64,000 nt of DNA from Haladaptatus sp. QDMS2 (GTDB lineage Archaea; Halobacteriota; Halobacteria; Halobacteriales; Halococcaceae): positions 186,001-250,000 of the forward strand of contig NZ_CP119792.1 of the NCBI RefSeq assembly GCF_029338295.1, read 5' to 3'. The first letter of the stretch is position 1; every line of letters begins with the position of its first letter. Positions 44,713 through 52,278 of this stretch are shown here, one piece after another. The translations under genes were made by a program, and so were the position numbers. Under the pieces are notes generated by a model that searched no databases, had not been told where the DNA came from, and was given only the letters and a program-made list of their open reading frames with translations.

Positions 44713-44718
44713 GTTTTT
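44713..44718 (+). terminator. T6 tract after the tartrate-dehydrogenase-like gene
   Basis: TTTTTT nine bases after the stop; a probable intrinsic archaeal terminator between convergent genes. Confidence 0.45.
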
Positions 44719-44746
44719 TGGAAAATGTGAGGGCGTGGGCGGTGGG

Positions 44747-45913
44747 TCAGTCGTAGACGCGTCCACCGAGGGCGTTCTCCTCGATGTACTCCCAGTCGTA
44801 GGTGACCCCGAGGCCCGGCCCGTCGGGGACCGAGACCATCCCGTCAGAATCGATGGTGTCGAGTTGGTCCGAGTAGCCATCGAGGTAGACCGGCGGCGAG
44901 GTGTTCGAACACTTCGGTCCGACGAGCGCCATCTCGTAGTAGTTGGAGTTACGCGTCGCAGCCATGCAGTGGCGCTGGGCCGGTCCCGGTGCGTGATACT
45001 CCACGTCCAGACCGAAGCCCTCTGCCACTCGGGCCACCTTCATCGCACCCGTAATGCCGGCGTCGTACTCTGGGTCGGCGCGGACGAAGTCCGTCGATTC
45101 GTTCGCGATGAAGTCGGTGTGCGATTCGAGCCCCCGGACGTGTTCGGTCTGGAGGATGGGCGTGTCGAGTTGTTGGCGAAGTTTCCGGTGTGCATGCTGG
45201 GAGATGCCTGCGTCGCGGAATGGATCTTCGTACCAGAAGAAACCCGCCTCGTCGCACGCCTTGCCCACCTTCAGCGCGTCACCGTAGGTTTCGAGTTGGC
45301 AGGCGGGGTCAAGCATCAGGTCCATCTCGTCGCCCACTCGCTCACCAACTTCATGGACGGTGTCGATGACGCCATCCGTGTCTCGCCAGTCGCCGTCCCA
45401 GACGTGAATCTTGTAGCCGGGATAGCCCATGTCGAGACACTCCTCGGCGAAGTCAGCGTAGGCAGACGGCGAGTCGAGACCGCCGTTTCGGTCCCCGCCG
45501 TAGGTAGACGCGTAGGTCGGCAGTTCGGTTCGATACGTGCCCAATAACTCGTGGATCGGCGCGTCGTGGTACTTCCCCGCGAAATCCCACAGCGCGATGT
45601 CGAGCGGACCGATTCCCATGCGGTCGTACTTCCGGAGGGCGCGTTTCATCTCGGACCAGTGTTTCTCGCGGGCGAGCGGGTTCTTCCCGATGAGGTAATC
45701 GGCGACCATGTGAATCTGCGCGAAGGCGGGCGAGTTGCCGCCGACGTACTCGCCAGTGATTCCCTCGTCGGTGTGGATTTGCAGACCGAACAGTTTGCGT
45801 TCGCTGGTCGCCCCTTCCTCGTAGGCGAGGCTGAAGCCGTTTGGCGCGTACCCCACGTCCGAAAGCGGGTAGCTAAACTCGGTAGACTCGATGCGCGTGA
45901 TAGTCGGTGGCAT
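44747..45913 (-). CDS. Enolase-superfamily enzyme, KxH type (paralogue of 32377-33549)
   Basis: A protein of 388 aa from ATG 45913. Same KIH motif (168-170), YEDP, EHVRG and RADPEYDAG blocks and the same GVTYDWEYI...GGRVY ending as 32377-33549; the two align almost without gaps in the first 130 residues. The metal and base residues are kept. They differ in the lid after residue 138 (GGDRNGG here), so substrates may differ by stereochemistry. Last gene of the LarA-like, SDR, cupin, MR/MLE minus-strand group, with gaps of 60-70 bp. Confidence 0.85.
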   Translation of the reverse strand: MPPTITRIESTEFSYPLSDVGYAPNGFSLAYEEGATSERKLFGLQIHTDEGITGEYVGGNSPAFAQIHMVADYLIGKNPLAREKHWSEMKRALRKYDRMGIGPLDIALWDFAGKYHDAPIHELLGTYRTELPTYASTYGGDRNGGLDSPSAYADFAEECLDMGYPGYKIHVWDGDWRDTDGVIDTVHEVGERVGDEMDLMLDPACQLETYGDALKVGKACDEAGFFWYEDPFRDAGISQHAHRKLRQQLDTPILQTEHVRGLESHTDFIANESTDFVRADPEYDAGITGAMKVARVAEGFGLDVEYHAPGPAQRHCMAATRNSNYYEMALVGPKCSNTSPPVYLDGYSDQLDTIDSDGMVSVPDGPGLGVTYDWEYIEENALGGRVYD

Positions 45914-45973
45914 CCCGCACGGACAGACGGGAAGCGCCGACAAATAGCTTCGCGACGCGGCGAGCGTGGCCCC

Positions 45974-46318
45974 CTAGGCGCGGTCGAGCCAGAAGTCGAA
46001 CGAACGACCCGGCGCGAACACGTCGATGCCGACCGCCACCGCATCACCCGTGTTCTCGACGCGGTGGGGTTCACCCGACTCCAGCCAGACCGAGTCGTAC
46101 GGGCCGAGTGTCACCTCGTCGTCCTCGGTGTAGACGGTCAACTCGCCTTCGGTGACGAGACAAACCTGCTCGTTTTCGTGGTCGTGCATGGGCGAGGAGT
46201 GGCCCGGTGGCTTCTCGAACCACTCGAAAGAGAAGGCGGGCGACCCTGCCATCTCGACACGCCGCCAGCCGTCTTCGGGTTCGTACGACTCCGCTTGCTC
46301 GAAAGGAACGTCTTCCAT
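45974..46318 (-). CDS. Cupin-domain protein
   Basis: A protein of 114 aa, one cupin barrel: motif 1 MHDHENEQVCLVTEGE (His-x-His, Glu) and motif 2 DSVWLESGEPHRVEN (His). The metal site is complete. Sugar-acid clusters often contain small cupins of the KdgF type that help linearise uronates, so such a role is plausible, but no reaction can be proven. Starts 63 bp downstream of the SDR gene and precedes an MR/MLE gene. Confidence 0.82.
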   Translation of the reverse strand: MEDVPFEQAESYEPEDGWRRVEMAGSPAFSFEWFEKPPGHSSPMHDHENEQVCLVTEGELTVYTEDDEVTLGPYDSVWLESGEPHRVENTGDAVAVGIDVFAPGRSFDFWLDRA

Positions 46319-46381
46319 AGCCGGTTGGTACACTCTCACACGGAGCAATGAATGTTGGCGTGGCGGCACGAACCGCGAGAA

Positions 46382-47170
46382 TTAGAGGTTCGACCGCCCC
46401 TGACCGCCGTCGATGACGATGGACTGACCGTTGATGTAACCCGCCTTCGGCGAGGAGAGGAAGGCGACGGTGTTGCCGAGTTCCATTGGGTCGCCGATGC
46501 GTCCGAGGGGAACCACAGACCCGCGGGCTTTCAGCCCCTGTTCGTAGCTCTCGTAGTCGCCGCGTTCGACGCCCTGTTCTACGAGATCAGTGATGCGGGA
46601 GGTTTCGTGGGAGCCGGGCAAGACGGCGTTCACTCTAATGTCTGGGGCGAGTTCACGCGATAGCGTCTTCTCTAAGCCGATGACGCTCATGCGCACCGAA
46701 TTCGAGAGCACGAGCGAATCGACGGCTTCTTTCACGCTCTGTGAGGTGATGTTCACGATAGTTCCCCCACCGTCCTCTAGGTGCGGCGTCGCCTCCCGAA
46801 CGAGGCGCACCGCGCTCATCACGAGCAGGTCGTAGGTTCGATACCAGTTCTCGTCGGTCGTTTCGAGGAAGGGGCCGGACGGTGGGCCGCCCGAGGACGT
46901 GACGAGGTGGTCGAGGCCGCCGAACTCCTCGACGGTTCGCTCGACGAGTCGTTCGATGTCCTCGGGGTCGGTCAGGTCGCCCTGTACGCCGACGATCTCA
47001 CCGCTGCCGACCGATTCGAGTTCCGAAACCGCCTCCGCGAGTCGCTCTTCGTCCCGGCCGTTCAGGACGACGTTCGCGCCCTCTCGGGCGAGCGCCGTTG
47101 CGGATGCGTTGCCAAGACCACTGCTCGACGCCGTCACGAGTGCGGCGTTCCCACTGATTTCGAGGTCCAT
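46382..47170 (-). CDS. SDR-family protein lacking the catalytic Tyr/Lys
   Basis: A protein of 262 aa. The NAD motif appears as ASSSGLG (14-20). The catalytic serine is present (NITSQS), but the YxxxK pair reads as S-N-S-V-R in LVLSNSVRMSVIGL, so Tyr and Lys are replaced by Ser and Arg. This matches the non-canonical BKR-like SDR branch. It may bind NAD(P) and use other chemistry, or act without redox. In an operon with the LarA-like and cupin genes. Function unknown. Confidence 0.82.
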   Translation of the reverse strand: MDLEISGNAALVTASSSGLGNASATALAREGANVVLNGRDEERLAEAVSELESVGSGEIVGVQGDLTDPEDIERLVERTVEEFGGLDHLVTSSGGPPSGPFLETTDENWYRTYDLLVMSAVRLVREATPHLEDGGGTIVNITSQSVKEAVDSLVLSNSVRMSVIGLEKTLSRELAPDIRVNAVLPGSHETSRITDLVEQGVERGDYESYEQGLKARGSVVPLGRIGDPMELGNTVAFLSSPKAGYINGQSIVIDGGQGRSNL

Positions 47171-47240
47171 GACAGGGAGTGACGGACGCGCCCGCTAAAA
47201 TTCTTCGTACAGGGGCAACAACCCGGAGAACAGGCTGCGG

Positions 47241-48533
47241 CTACTCGATAGGGTCGAACGTGGGTTCCCCCCGTTCGAAAGAGAGTCTGGACTCTCCCGT
47301 GACGCTGACGTGGGTGACGTCTTCTCGAGCGAGGGCGGACGAGACGCGGAACGCGGAGAGGTGTCCCGTATCCCGAATCCACGCGATACGAACCGTCTCC
47401 GGGTCGTACGGGCCGATGGAGGAGACGGCGGCGGTCAGCGCGTGTCGGTCAGTCGGGAGCGCGACGGGCAAGCGGGCCTTCGAGAGCGATCCACTCGTGA
47501 GTGCGTTCGTGTAAATCTGGTCCAGGTCGAGTTCAGCAATGACGGCCTCGGTGGTGAGGTCGGCGAGGCCGATGCCCTGGCCGTTGCCGTGGGTCGCCTC
47601 GGTCAGGCCGCGGACGAGGATGCGTTTGATGTCCGGGAACTCCGGGTCGTCCGTGTTCAGGACCTCGTAGCGCCCGATGACGTTGGTGTCCATGCCCGCT
47701 CCCGAGATGTCCTTTCCAATCTGGTCGACGACCAGCACGTCCAATTCGTCGTACGGGAGCATCGGCATGTGCTCGTAGGCCCGTTCGAGCAGGTCACCCT
47801 CACGCTCGGGCAAGTCCCCTGCCGGCACGCCCGTGACTTCCGCCGTCTCGTCGTAGAAGTTCTCGACGATGGCGACTCCGCCGAGATGGGTGGTCGCCTC
47901 TCGGACTACCTCGAACGCGCCGCCGATAGCGGGTTCGTACCCCTTTACGAGCGCCTGCTCGTGGATGGCTTTCGCACCCACCTGCTTGCCGAGGCCGATG
48001 GTGGACATCTTACACAGGCCACTCTCGAACGTCCCGTCGAAGTTGGTGTGGGCCTTGATGCGATTGACGACCAGAACGGCGTCGGCTTCGAGAACCGTCT
48101 CTGCGAGGTAGACGTCCCCACCGATGGCCGACTCGCCGACGAGTTGGGTGTCCATCCGTGGGTCAATCGAACAACCAAGAGCGTCCTCCGTCAGGCCGAG
48201 CGTGGCGAGCGTCCTGCGCTGGCCCTCCGCGGTCGCGCCCCCGTGGCTGCCCATCGCGGGGACGACGACGGGGTCGAATCCTCGGTCAGCTAATTCACCG
48301 ACGACGGCCGTGGCAATTTCCACGATGTTGGTGATGCCGCGACTGCCGAGGCCGACAGCGACGGTGGCCCCCGCCGGAAGCGATTCGAGCGGGAGGTCGC
48401 CGACTGCCGCCCTCGCGGCGGCCGCAACGTCGTCGAGTTCCGGTGCAGGTGGGTCGTAGGACATGTCGAAGAAGGTGGGAAACGACACGTCTGGGAGTGC
48501 CGCCTCGACGGTGTCCGGGTCGGGGAAGTCCAT
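47241..48533 (-). CDS. LarA-like (DUF2088) protein, nickel-pincer racemase family
   Basis: A protein of 430 aa from ATG 48533. LarA-family features: GLGSRGITN, PAMGSHGGATAEGQ (the His-bearing loop), VNRIKAHTNFDGTFESGLCKM and GKQVGAKAIHEQ, and a C-terminal DUF2088 domain with DVLVVDQIGKDISGAGMDTN. LarA interconverts D- and L-lactate with a nickel pincer nucleotide and needs LarBCE; I see none of these here, so another 2-hydroxyacid or another cofactor is possible. First gene of the four-gene minus-strand group. It is divergent from the dehydrogenase at 48673. Confidence 0.78.
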   Translation of the reverse strand: MDFPDPDTVEAALPDVSFPTFFDMSYDPPAPELDDVAAAARAAVGDLPLESLPAGATVAVGLGSRGITNIVEIATAVVGELADRGFDPVVVPAMGSHGGATAEGQRRTLATLGLTEDALGCSIDPRMDTQLVGESAIGGDVYLAETVLEADAVLVVNRIKAHTNFDGTFESGLCKMSTIGLGKQVGAKAIHEQALVKGYEPAIGGAFEVVREATTHLGGVAIVENFYDETAEVTGVPAGDLPEREGDLLERAYEHMPMLPYDELDVLVVDQIGKDISGAGMDTNVIGRYEVLNTDDPEFPDIKRILVRGLTEATHGNGQGIGLADLTTEAVIAELDLDQIYTNALTSGSLSKARLPVALPTDRHALTAAVSSIGPYDPETVRIAWIRDTGHLSAFRVSSALAREDVTHVSVTGESRLSFERGEPTFDPIE

Positions 48534-48600
48534 TTGCGTGGGTATTCGGCCGGGGGGCCTAAAGCAGTTCCTCGAACCGGCAAGGTGCGCGTGGGCATCC

Positions 48601-48676
48601 GATATTATAAGGGGGTTGCCCGCACAGAGTGGGGCGTATGCAGCCACATTCGACGCGACGGGGTGGTTCGCGATGA
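48601..48676 (+). promoter_or_regulatory. TATA box and 12-codon upstream ORF coupled to the dehydrogenase
   Basis: GATATTATAAG at 48601-48611 precedes ATG 48638 by about 30 nt. That ATG opens a 12-codon frame (MQPHSTRRGGSR) whose TGA at 48674-48676 overlaps ATG 48673. A leaderless mini-ORF coupled by ATGA to the dehydrogenase is suggested. Confidence 0.4.
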
Positions 48677-49647
48677 GCGACTTGTCCCCAGACGTACTCG
48701 TACTGAGACGCGGCGCACACGGCATGTCATCTGCGGACCTGGCGGCAGAACTGCGCGACCGATTGCCCGACTACGACGTGGTTCGGGCGTCGACGCCCCA
48801 GGAAGAACGTGAAGCCATCGCGACGGCTCCCGTCGCCGTTGGCCACCGCCTCGACCCGTCACTGCTCGACCACGCAGAAAACCTGAAACTGTTCGCCTGT
48901 GCAGCCGCGGGCGTCGGTCACCTCCCCTTAGAGCGCCTCGAAGAGCTGGGCGTGACCGTCACGAACGCCTCGGGCGTCCACGGCCCGAACATTGCAGAAC
49001 AGGTGCTCGGTAACATCCTCGTTTTCGCCCGCAACCTCCACGTCGGGTGGGAGCGCCAGCAACGACGCGAGTGGCGCCACTTTCAGGCAGCGAATCGGGA
49101 ACTCTACAGAAGCACCGTAACCGTGGTCGGACTCGGCTCGATTGGCGAGGCAATCGCCGAGCGACTGGATGCGTTCGGTGTCCACACAATCGGCATCCGG
49201 TACACGCCCGAGAAGGGCGGCCCGACAGACGAGGTGCTCGGTTTCGAGGAAGCCGACCTCCACTCGGCGCTCGCCAGGAGCGATTACGTCGTCATCGCCT
49301 GCCCGCTCACCGAAACGACCCGCGGACTCATCGGTGCGGCGGAGCTCGAAACGATGGAACCCCACGCCGTCCTCGTCAACATTGGTCGCGGCCCAATCGT
49401 CGATACCGACGCGCTGTTGCAGACAGTGAAGGACAACGCCATCAGAGGGGCCGCACTCGACGTGACCGACCCCGAACCGCTGCCCGAAGACCACGAACTC
49501 TGGGGGATGCAGAACGTCCACATCACGCCGCACAATTCGGGACACACCGTCCAGTACTACCCGCGCGTGGCCGACATCGTCGCCGAAAACCTGGCGCTGG
49601 TCGAGGAGACGGGCAATTACGAGAACCTGAACAACCAGGTCAACTGA
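48673..49647 (+). CDS. D-2-hydroxyacid dehydrogenase (paralogue of 3411-4373)
   Basis: A protein of 324 aa from ATG 48673. GLGSIG NAD motif, R in NIGRGPIVD, E in DPEPLPED, H in TPHNSGH. RYTPEKGGPTDEV and AALDVTDPEPLP tie it to the gene at 3411, although the two lie 45 kb apart. The Asn and Ser after the catalytic His differ (TPHTGGH there). Divergent from the LarA-like gene, so the pair may interconvert and oxidise one 2-hydroxyacid. Confidence 0.9.
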   Translation: MSDLSPDVLVLRRGAHGMSSADLAAELRDRLPDYDVVRASTPQEEREAIATAPVAVGHRLDPSLLDHAENLKLFACAAAGVGHLPLERLEELGVTVTNASGVHGPNIAEQVLGNILVFARNLHVGWERQQRREWRHFQAANRELYRSTVTVVGLGSIGEAIAERLDAFGVHTIGIRYTPEKGGPTDEVLGFEEADLHSALARSDYVVIACPLTETTRGLIGAAELETMEPHAVLVNIGRGPIVDTDALLQTVKDNAIRGAALDVTDPEPLPEDHELWGMQNVHITPHNSGHTVQYYPRVADIVAENLALVEETGNYENLNNQVN

Positions 49648-49700
49648 CTGGCGACGGTGCGCGAACCGCCCTCGTGACGGGGACTCCATTCGTCTGCAAC

Positions 49701-49709
49701 ATTTATAAC
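49701..49709 (+). promoter_or_regulatory. TATA-like element for the small unknown gene
   Basis: ATTTATAAC centred about 26 nt before ATG 49731, confirming that start. Confidence 0.45.
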
Positions 49710-49730
49710 GACCCACTCGCAATCTGGCGT

Positions 49731-50018
49731 ATGGCATACGGTCCCGATGCGATCATCGAACTCATCGACGAAGCCGGGTGGACGTACCCGGTGACGGTTC
49801 GTCGCCTCGAAAGCGAGTACTCGCTCGCGAACGTCCAGGTGGATGCGAAGGGCAACTCCATCATGCTGGCAGAACTGTTCTTGGACGCAGACGTGGACCG
49901 GTTCGAGAGCGAAGCAGACCTGCGACGGAAACTCGAACCCATCTTCAAAGCCGAGAGCAAATCGAGAGAAAAGAGCCTCGTCGGACGGTTGAAACAGACT
50001 TTCTTCGGTGGCAACTAG
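49731..50018 (+). CDS. Small protein of unknown function
   Basis: A protein of 95 aa from ATG 49731, marked by its TATA-like box. The N-terminal part (AIIELIDEAGWTYPVTVRRLESEY, split here as two segments, and NVQVDAKGNSIMLAELF) looks like a small alpha/beta domain. The C-terminus is basic (SKSREKSLVGRLKQTF), possibly for contact with membrane or nucleic acid. I do not recognise a family. The next gene starts directly after its stop, so they are co-expressed. Confidence 0.7.
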   Translation: MAYGPDAIIELIDEAGWTYPVTVRRLESEYSLANVQVDAKGNSIMLAELFLDADVDRFESEADLRRKLEPIFKAESKSREKSLVGRLKQTFFGGN

Positions 50019-51062
50019 ATGGTGAACAAGCTTCGCATCCTCTCGCTCGTGTCGGGATTGTTCCTCATCCTGTTGAGCGGGTGGGCTGCGACGCGCTACG
50101 CTGCGGGTCCCACCGCTTTCCTCCCCGGTGTACTCCTCGGCATCGTCATCCTCGTCCTCCCGACGGCGCTCGCCCACGGAAAACTCTGGCAGCGCCGGGG
50201 CCACCGCTACATCAGGAGTCGCCGGTCTACGACCAACGAGATTGGTTCGACGTACGTCTCTACGGCTTCCGACCCGGACCCCGAGGCGGCGCTCGCGGAA
50301 ATCGTGGCGGCCATCCGCGACGGGGATGCGTACGAAGCCGTCAGGCGAGAACCGTTCTCCGAAGGCGACGGCCTGCTCGTCACCCATGCTGGGTTCCACA
50401 ACTCGTTCGTCCGCGTCACGGAGGCGGGAAAACTCGTCGTGACCGGCGCGTCGAAGAAGACGGGCGAGCTCGCCGCCCACATCGGTGACCTGCGCGGACT
50501 CACCCTGCGAAACCAGTCGAACAACCCGTTCCTCCAGCCGATTCCGGTGCGCGGGTCCTCACGGGTGTTCTTGAGTCTCGGTCTCGTCGCCATGCTCGTC
50601 GTCGGCACGAGCGGCGTGTTCGGGGCGGCCTACCCGCTCGCGGCGTACAACACCGCAGAGAAGGGCGTATTCGTCTCCTACGACGCGCGTGAGGATTTCG
50701 ACCCCGGGACGTCTGCCGCCGAAGTCCGGCTCGCGAAGGCCTCGTTCATGGTCGATGCAATCTCCGAGGAGGCGGTCGAAATTTCCTGGGAACGCAATAA
50801 CTCACAGTACGTCCGACAGAACGGCGAACAGGCGCTTGCGATGAGCCAGGACGTGAGAATCATCCTGGGAGAAGTCGAATCTGGGTCGTCCACCCCCAAG
50901 CAACGAGCCGAAGCTGACGCCATCGAGGTGGAACTCCACGAGGCGGAACGACGGGTCGCCGAGGCCCTCACCGCCCGGCTCGCGAACGGGACGGTCCACG
51001 ACCCAGAACGAGTGCGCGCGGTCCGCGACGACCTGCGCGTGGCGGCGAACACCACCGTCTGA
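50019..51062 (+). CDS. Membrane protein of unknown function
   Basis: A protein of 347 aa whose ATG follows the previous TAG without a gap. Three hydrophobic segments: about 7-25 and 31-50 form an N-terminal hairpin, and 186-208 lies mid-protein. Between them is a cytosolic domain (EAALAEIVAAIRDGDAYEAV, SFVRVTEAGKLVVTG). The final 140 residues are acidic, extracellular by topology, with an N-glycosylation-like site near the end. Family not recognised. The pair with 49731 interrupts the sugar-acid genes. Confidence 0.7.
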   Translation: MVNKLRILSLVSGLFLILLSGWAATRYAAGPTAFLPGVLLGIVILVLPTALAHGKLWQRRGHRYIRSRRSTTNEIGSTYVSTASDPDPEAALAEIVAAIRDGDAYEAVRREPFSEGDGLLVTHAGFHNSFVRVTEAGKLVVTGASKKTGELAAHIGDLRGLTLRNQSNNPFLQPIPVRGSSRVFLSLGLVAMLVVGTSGVFGAAYPLAAYNTAEKGVFVSYDAREDFDPGTSAAEVRLAKASFMVDAISEEAVEISWERNNSQYVRQNGEQALAMSQDVRIILGEVESGSSTPKQRAEADAIEVELHEAERRVAEALTARLANGTVHDPERVRAVRDDLRVAANTTV

Positions 51063-51080
51063 ATTGGTCTCACCCAAACT

Positions 51081-51090
51081 GTTTTTATCC
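51081..51090 (+). promoter_or_regulatory. TATA-like element that decides the 51114 start
   Basis: GTTTTTATCC centred near 51085 predicts transcription from about 51112, so ATG 51114 rather than ATG 51099 should be used. Confidence 0.45.
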
Positions 51091-51113
51091 CGTGCCGTAT
51101 GGACACAGGTGGC

Positions 51114-52217
51114 ATGGAAATCACGGAAATCGAGACGTTTGCCGTCTCTATCCCCTTAGAAGAGCCGGTGGCATTCGCCACACGCGTCGTCGAAGAGCGG
51201 GACCACGCAATCGTGTACGTCAGAACCGCAGACGGAACGGAAGGTCTCGGCTACTCCCTCGGCTACGGCGGGGCACAGCTCATCGCAGACGCTGCCTCGG
51301 ACGTCCTCGGCCCGATGATAATGGGCGAAGACCCGCGAGATACGGAACGCCTCTGGCGGGAGATGTTCGATGGGACGGTCCAGATTGGCCGGAAAGGCGT
51401 GATGCTGCGGGCCATTTCGTGTATCGACATCGCCCTCTGGGATATCAAGGCGAAGGCGGCGGGGATGCCGCTGTACAAACTGCTCGGCGGGAGCAAGGAG
51501 AAGATTCCCGCGTACGCGAGCGGCGGGTACTACCGCGAGACGAAGGGACTGGACGGCCTCCGCGAGGAGATGGAAACCTACGTCGACCGCGGGCACGACG
51601 TGGTGAAGATGAAAGTAGGCCGCGAATCGCTGGCCGACGAGGTAGAGCGCGTGCGAACGGTTCGGGAGGCAATCGGCCCTCATCGAACGCTGCTCATGGA
51701 CGCGAACGGCAAGTGGCAGAACAAACAGGAGGCGGTGCGCGCCTGCCGCGCCTTCGCCGAATTCGACCCGTACTTCATCGAGGAACCGGTGATGCCAGAC
51801 AGCATCGACCTGATGAGCGAGGTGAACGACGCGCTCCCGTATCCGGTCGCCGCGGGTGAACTCGAGTTCAATCGCTACGGCTTCGAGCATCTGATGGACT
51901 CGGGAGCGGTCGAAATCGTCCAGCCTGACGTGAGCGTCGTCGGCGGCGTCACAGAGTGGCTTCGCGTCGCCCACGCCGCCGCTGCCCGTGACATTCCAGT
52001 GGCTCCCCACTACAACTGGGACCTCCACGTTCACCTGCTTGGGGCCATCGAAAACGGCCTGTGGGCCGAGTTCTTCTACCGCGACTCGGACGTGAAGGCG
52101 TTCGACGACGTGCTCGTCCACCCGATGGAGGCGAAAAACGGGATGCTCGAAATACCGGACCGCAACGGTCACGGCGTCGAACTCGACCACGAGGCGCTCG
52201 AACGGTTCCGTATCTGA
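51114..52217 (+). CDS. Enolase-superfamily (MR/MLE) enzyme, KxK type
   Basis: A protein of 367 aa from ATG 51114 (an in-frame ATG 51099 adds five residues). K165-M-K167, D196 (MDANGKW), E222-E223 (FIEEP), E249 (AGELE), D272 (QPDVS) and H299 (APHYNWD). A mandelate-racemase-like site with both bases. The Trp-rich YNWDLHVHLL after the His and the VEFFYRDS-like end suggest a distinct substrate from the KxK protein at 31233. Precedes the XacD-like gene at 52279 with an inverted repeat between. Confidence 0.87.
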   Translation: MEITEIETFAVSIPLEEPVAFATRVVEERDHAIVYVRTADGTEGLGYSLGYGGAQLIADAASDVLGPMIMGEDPRDTERLWREMFDGTVQIGRKGVMLRAISCIDIALWDIKAKAAGMPLYKLLGGSKEKIPAYASGGYYRETKGLDGLREEMETYVDRGHDVVKMKVGRESLADEVERVRTVREAIGPHRTLLMDANGKWQNKQEAVRACRAFAEFDPYFIEEPVMPDSIDLMSEVNDALPYPVAAGELEFNRYGFEHLMDSGAVEIVQPDVSVVGGVTEWLRVAHAAAARDIPVAPHYNWDLHVHLLGAIENGLWAEFFYRDSDVKAFDDVLVHPMEAKNGMLEIPDRNGHGVELDHEALERFRI

Positions 52218-52233
52218 CGGCCACAAATGTAGC

Positions 52234-52261
52234 GACGCGAGGGTTTATGCGACCTCGCGTC
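52234..52261. promoter_or_regulatory. Perfect 9-bp inverted repeat enclosing a TATA-like box
   Basis: GACGCGAGG (52234-52242) and CCTCGCGTC (52253-52261) are perfect inverse copies; the 10-base loop holds GTTTATG, centred about 33 nt before ATG 52279. A dimeric regulator bound here would cover the core promoter. It could also form a hairpin after the previous gene (stop 52217). Confidence 0.5.
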
Positions 52262-52278
52262 ACACGTCAACCAGACGC

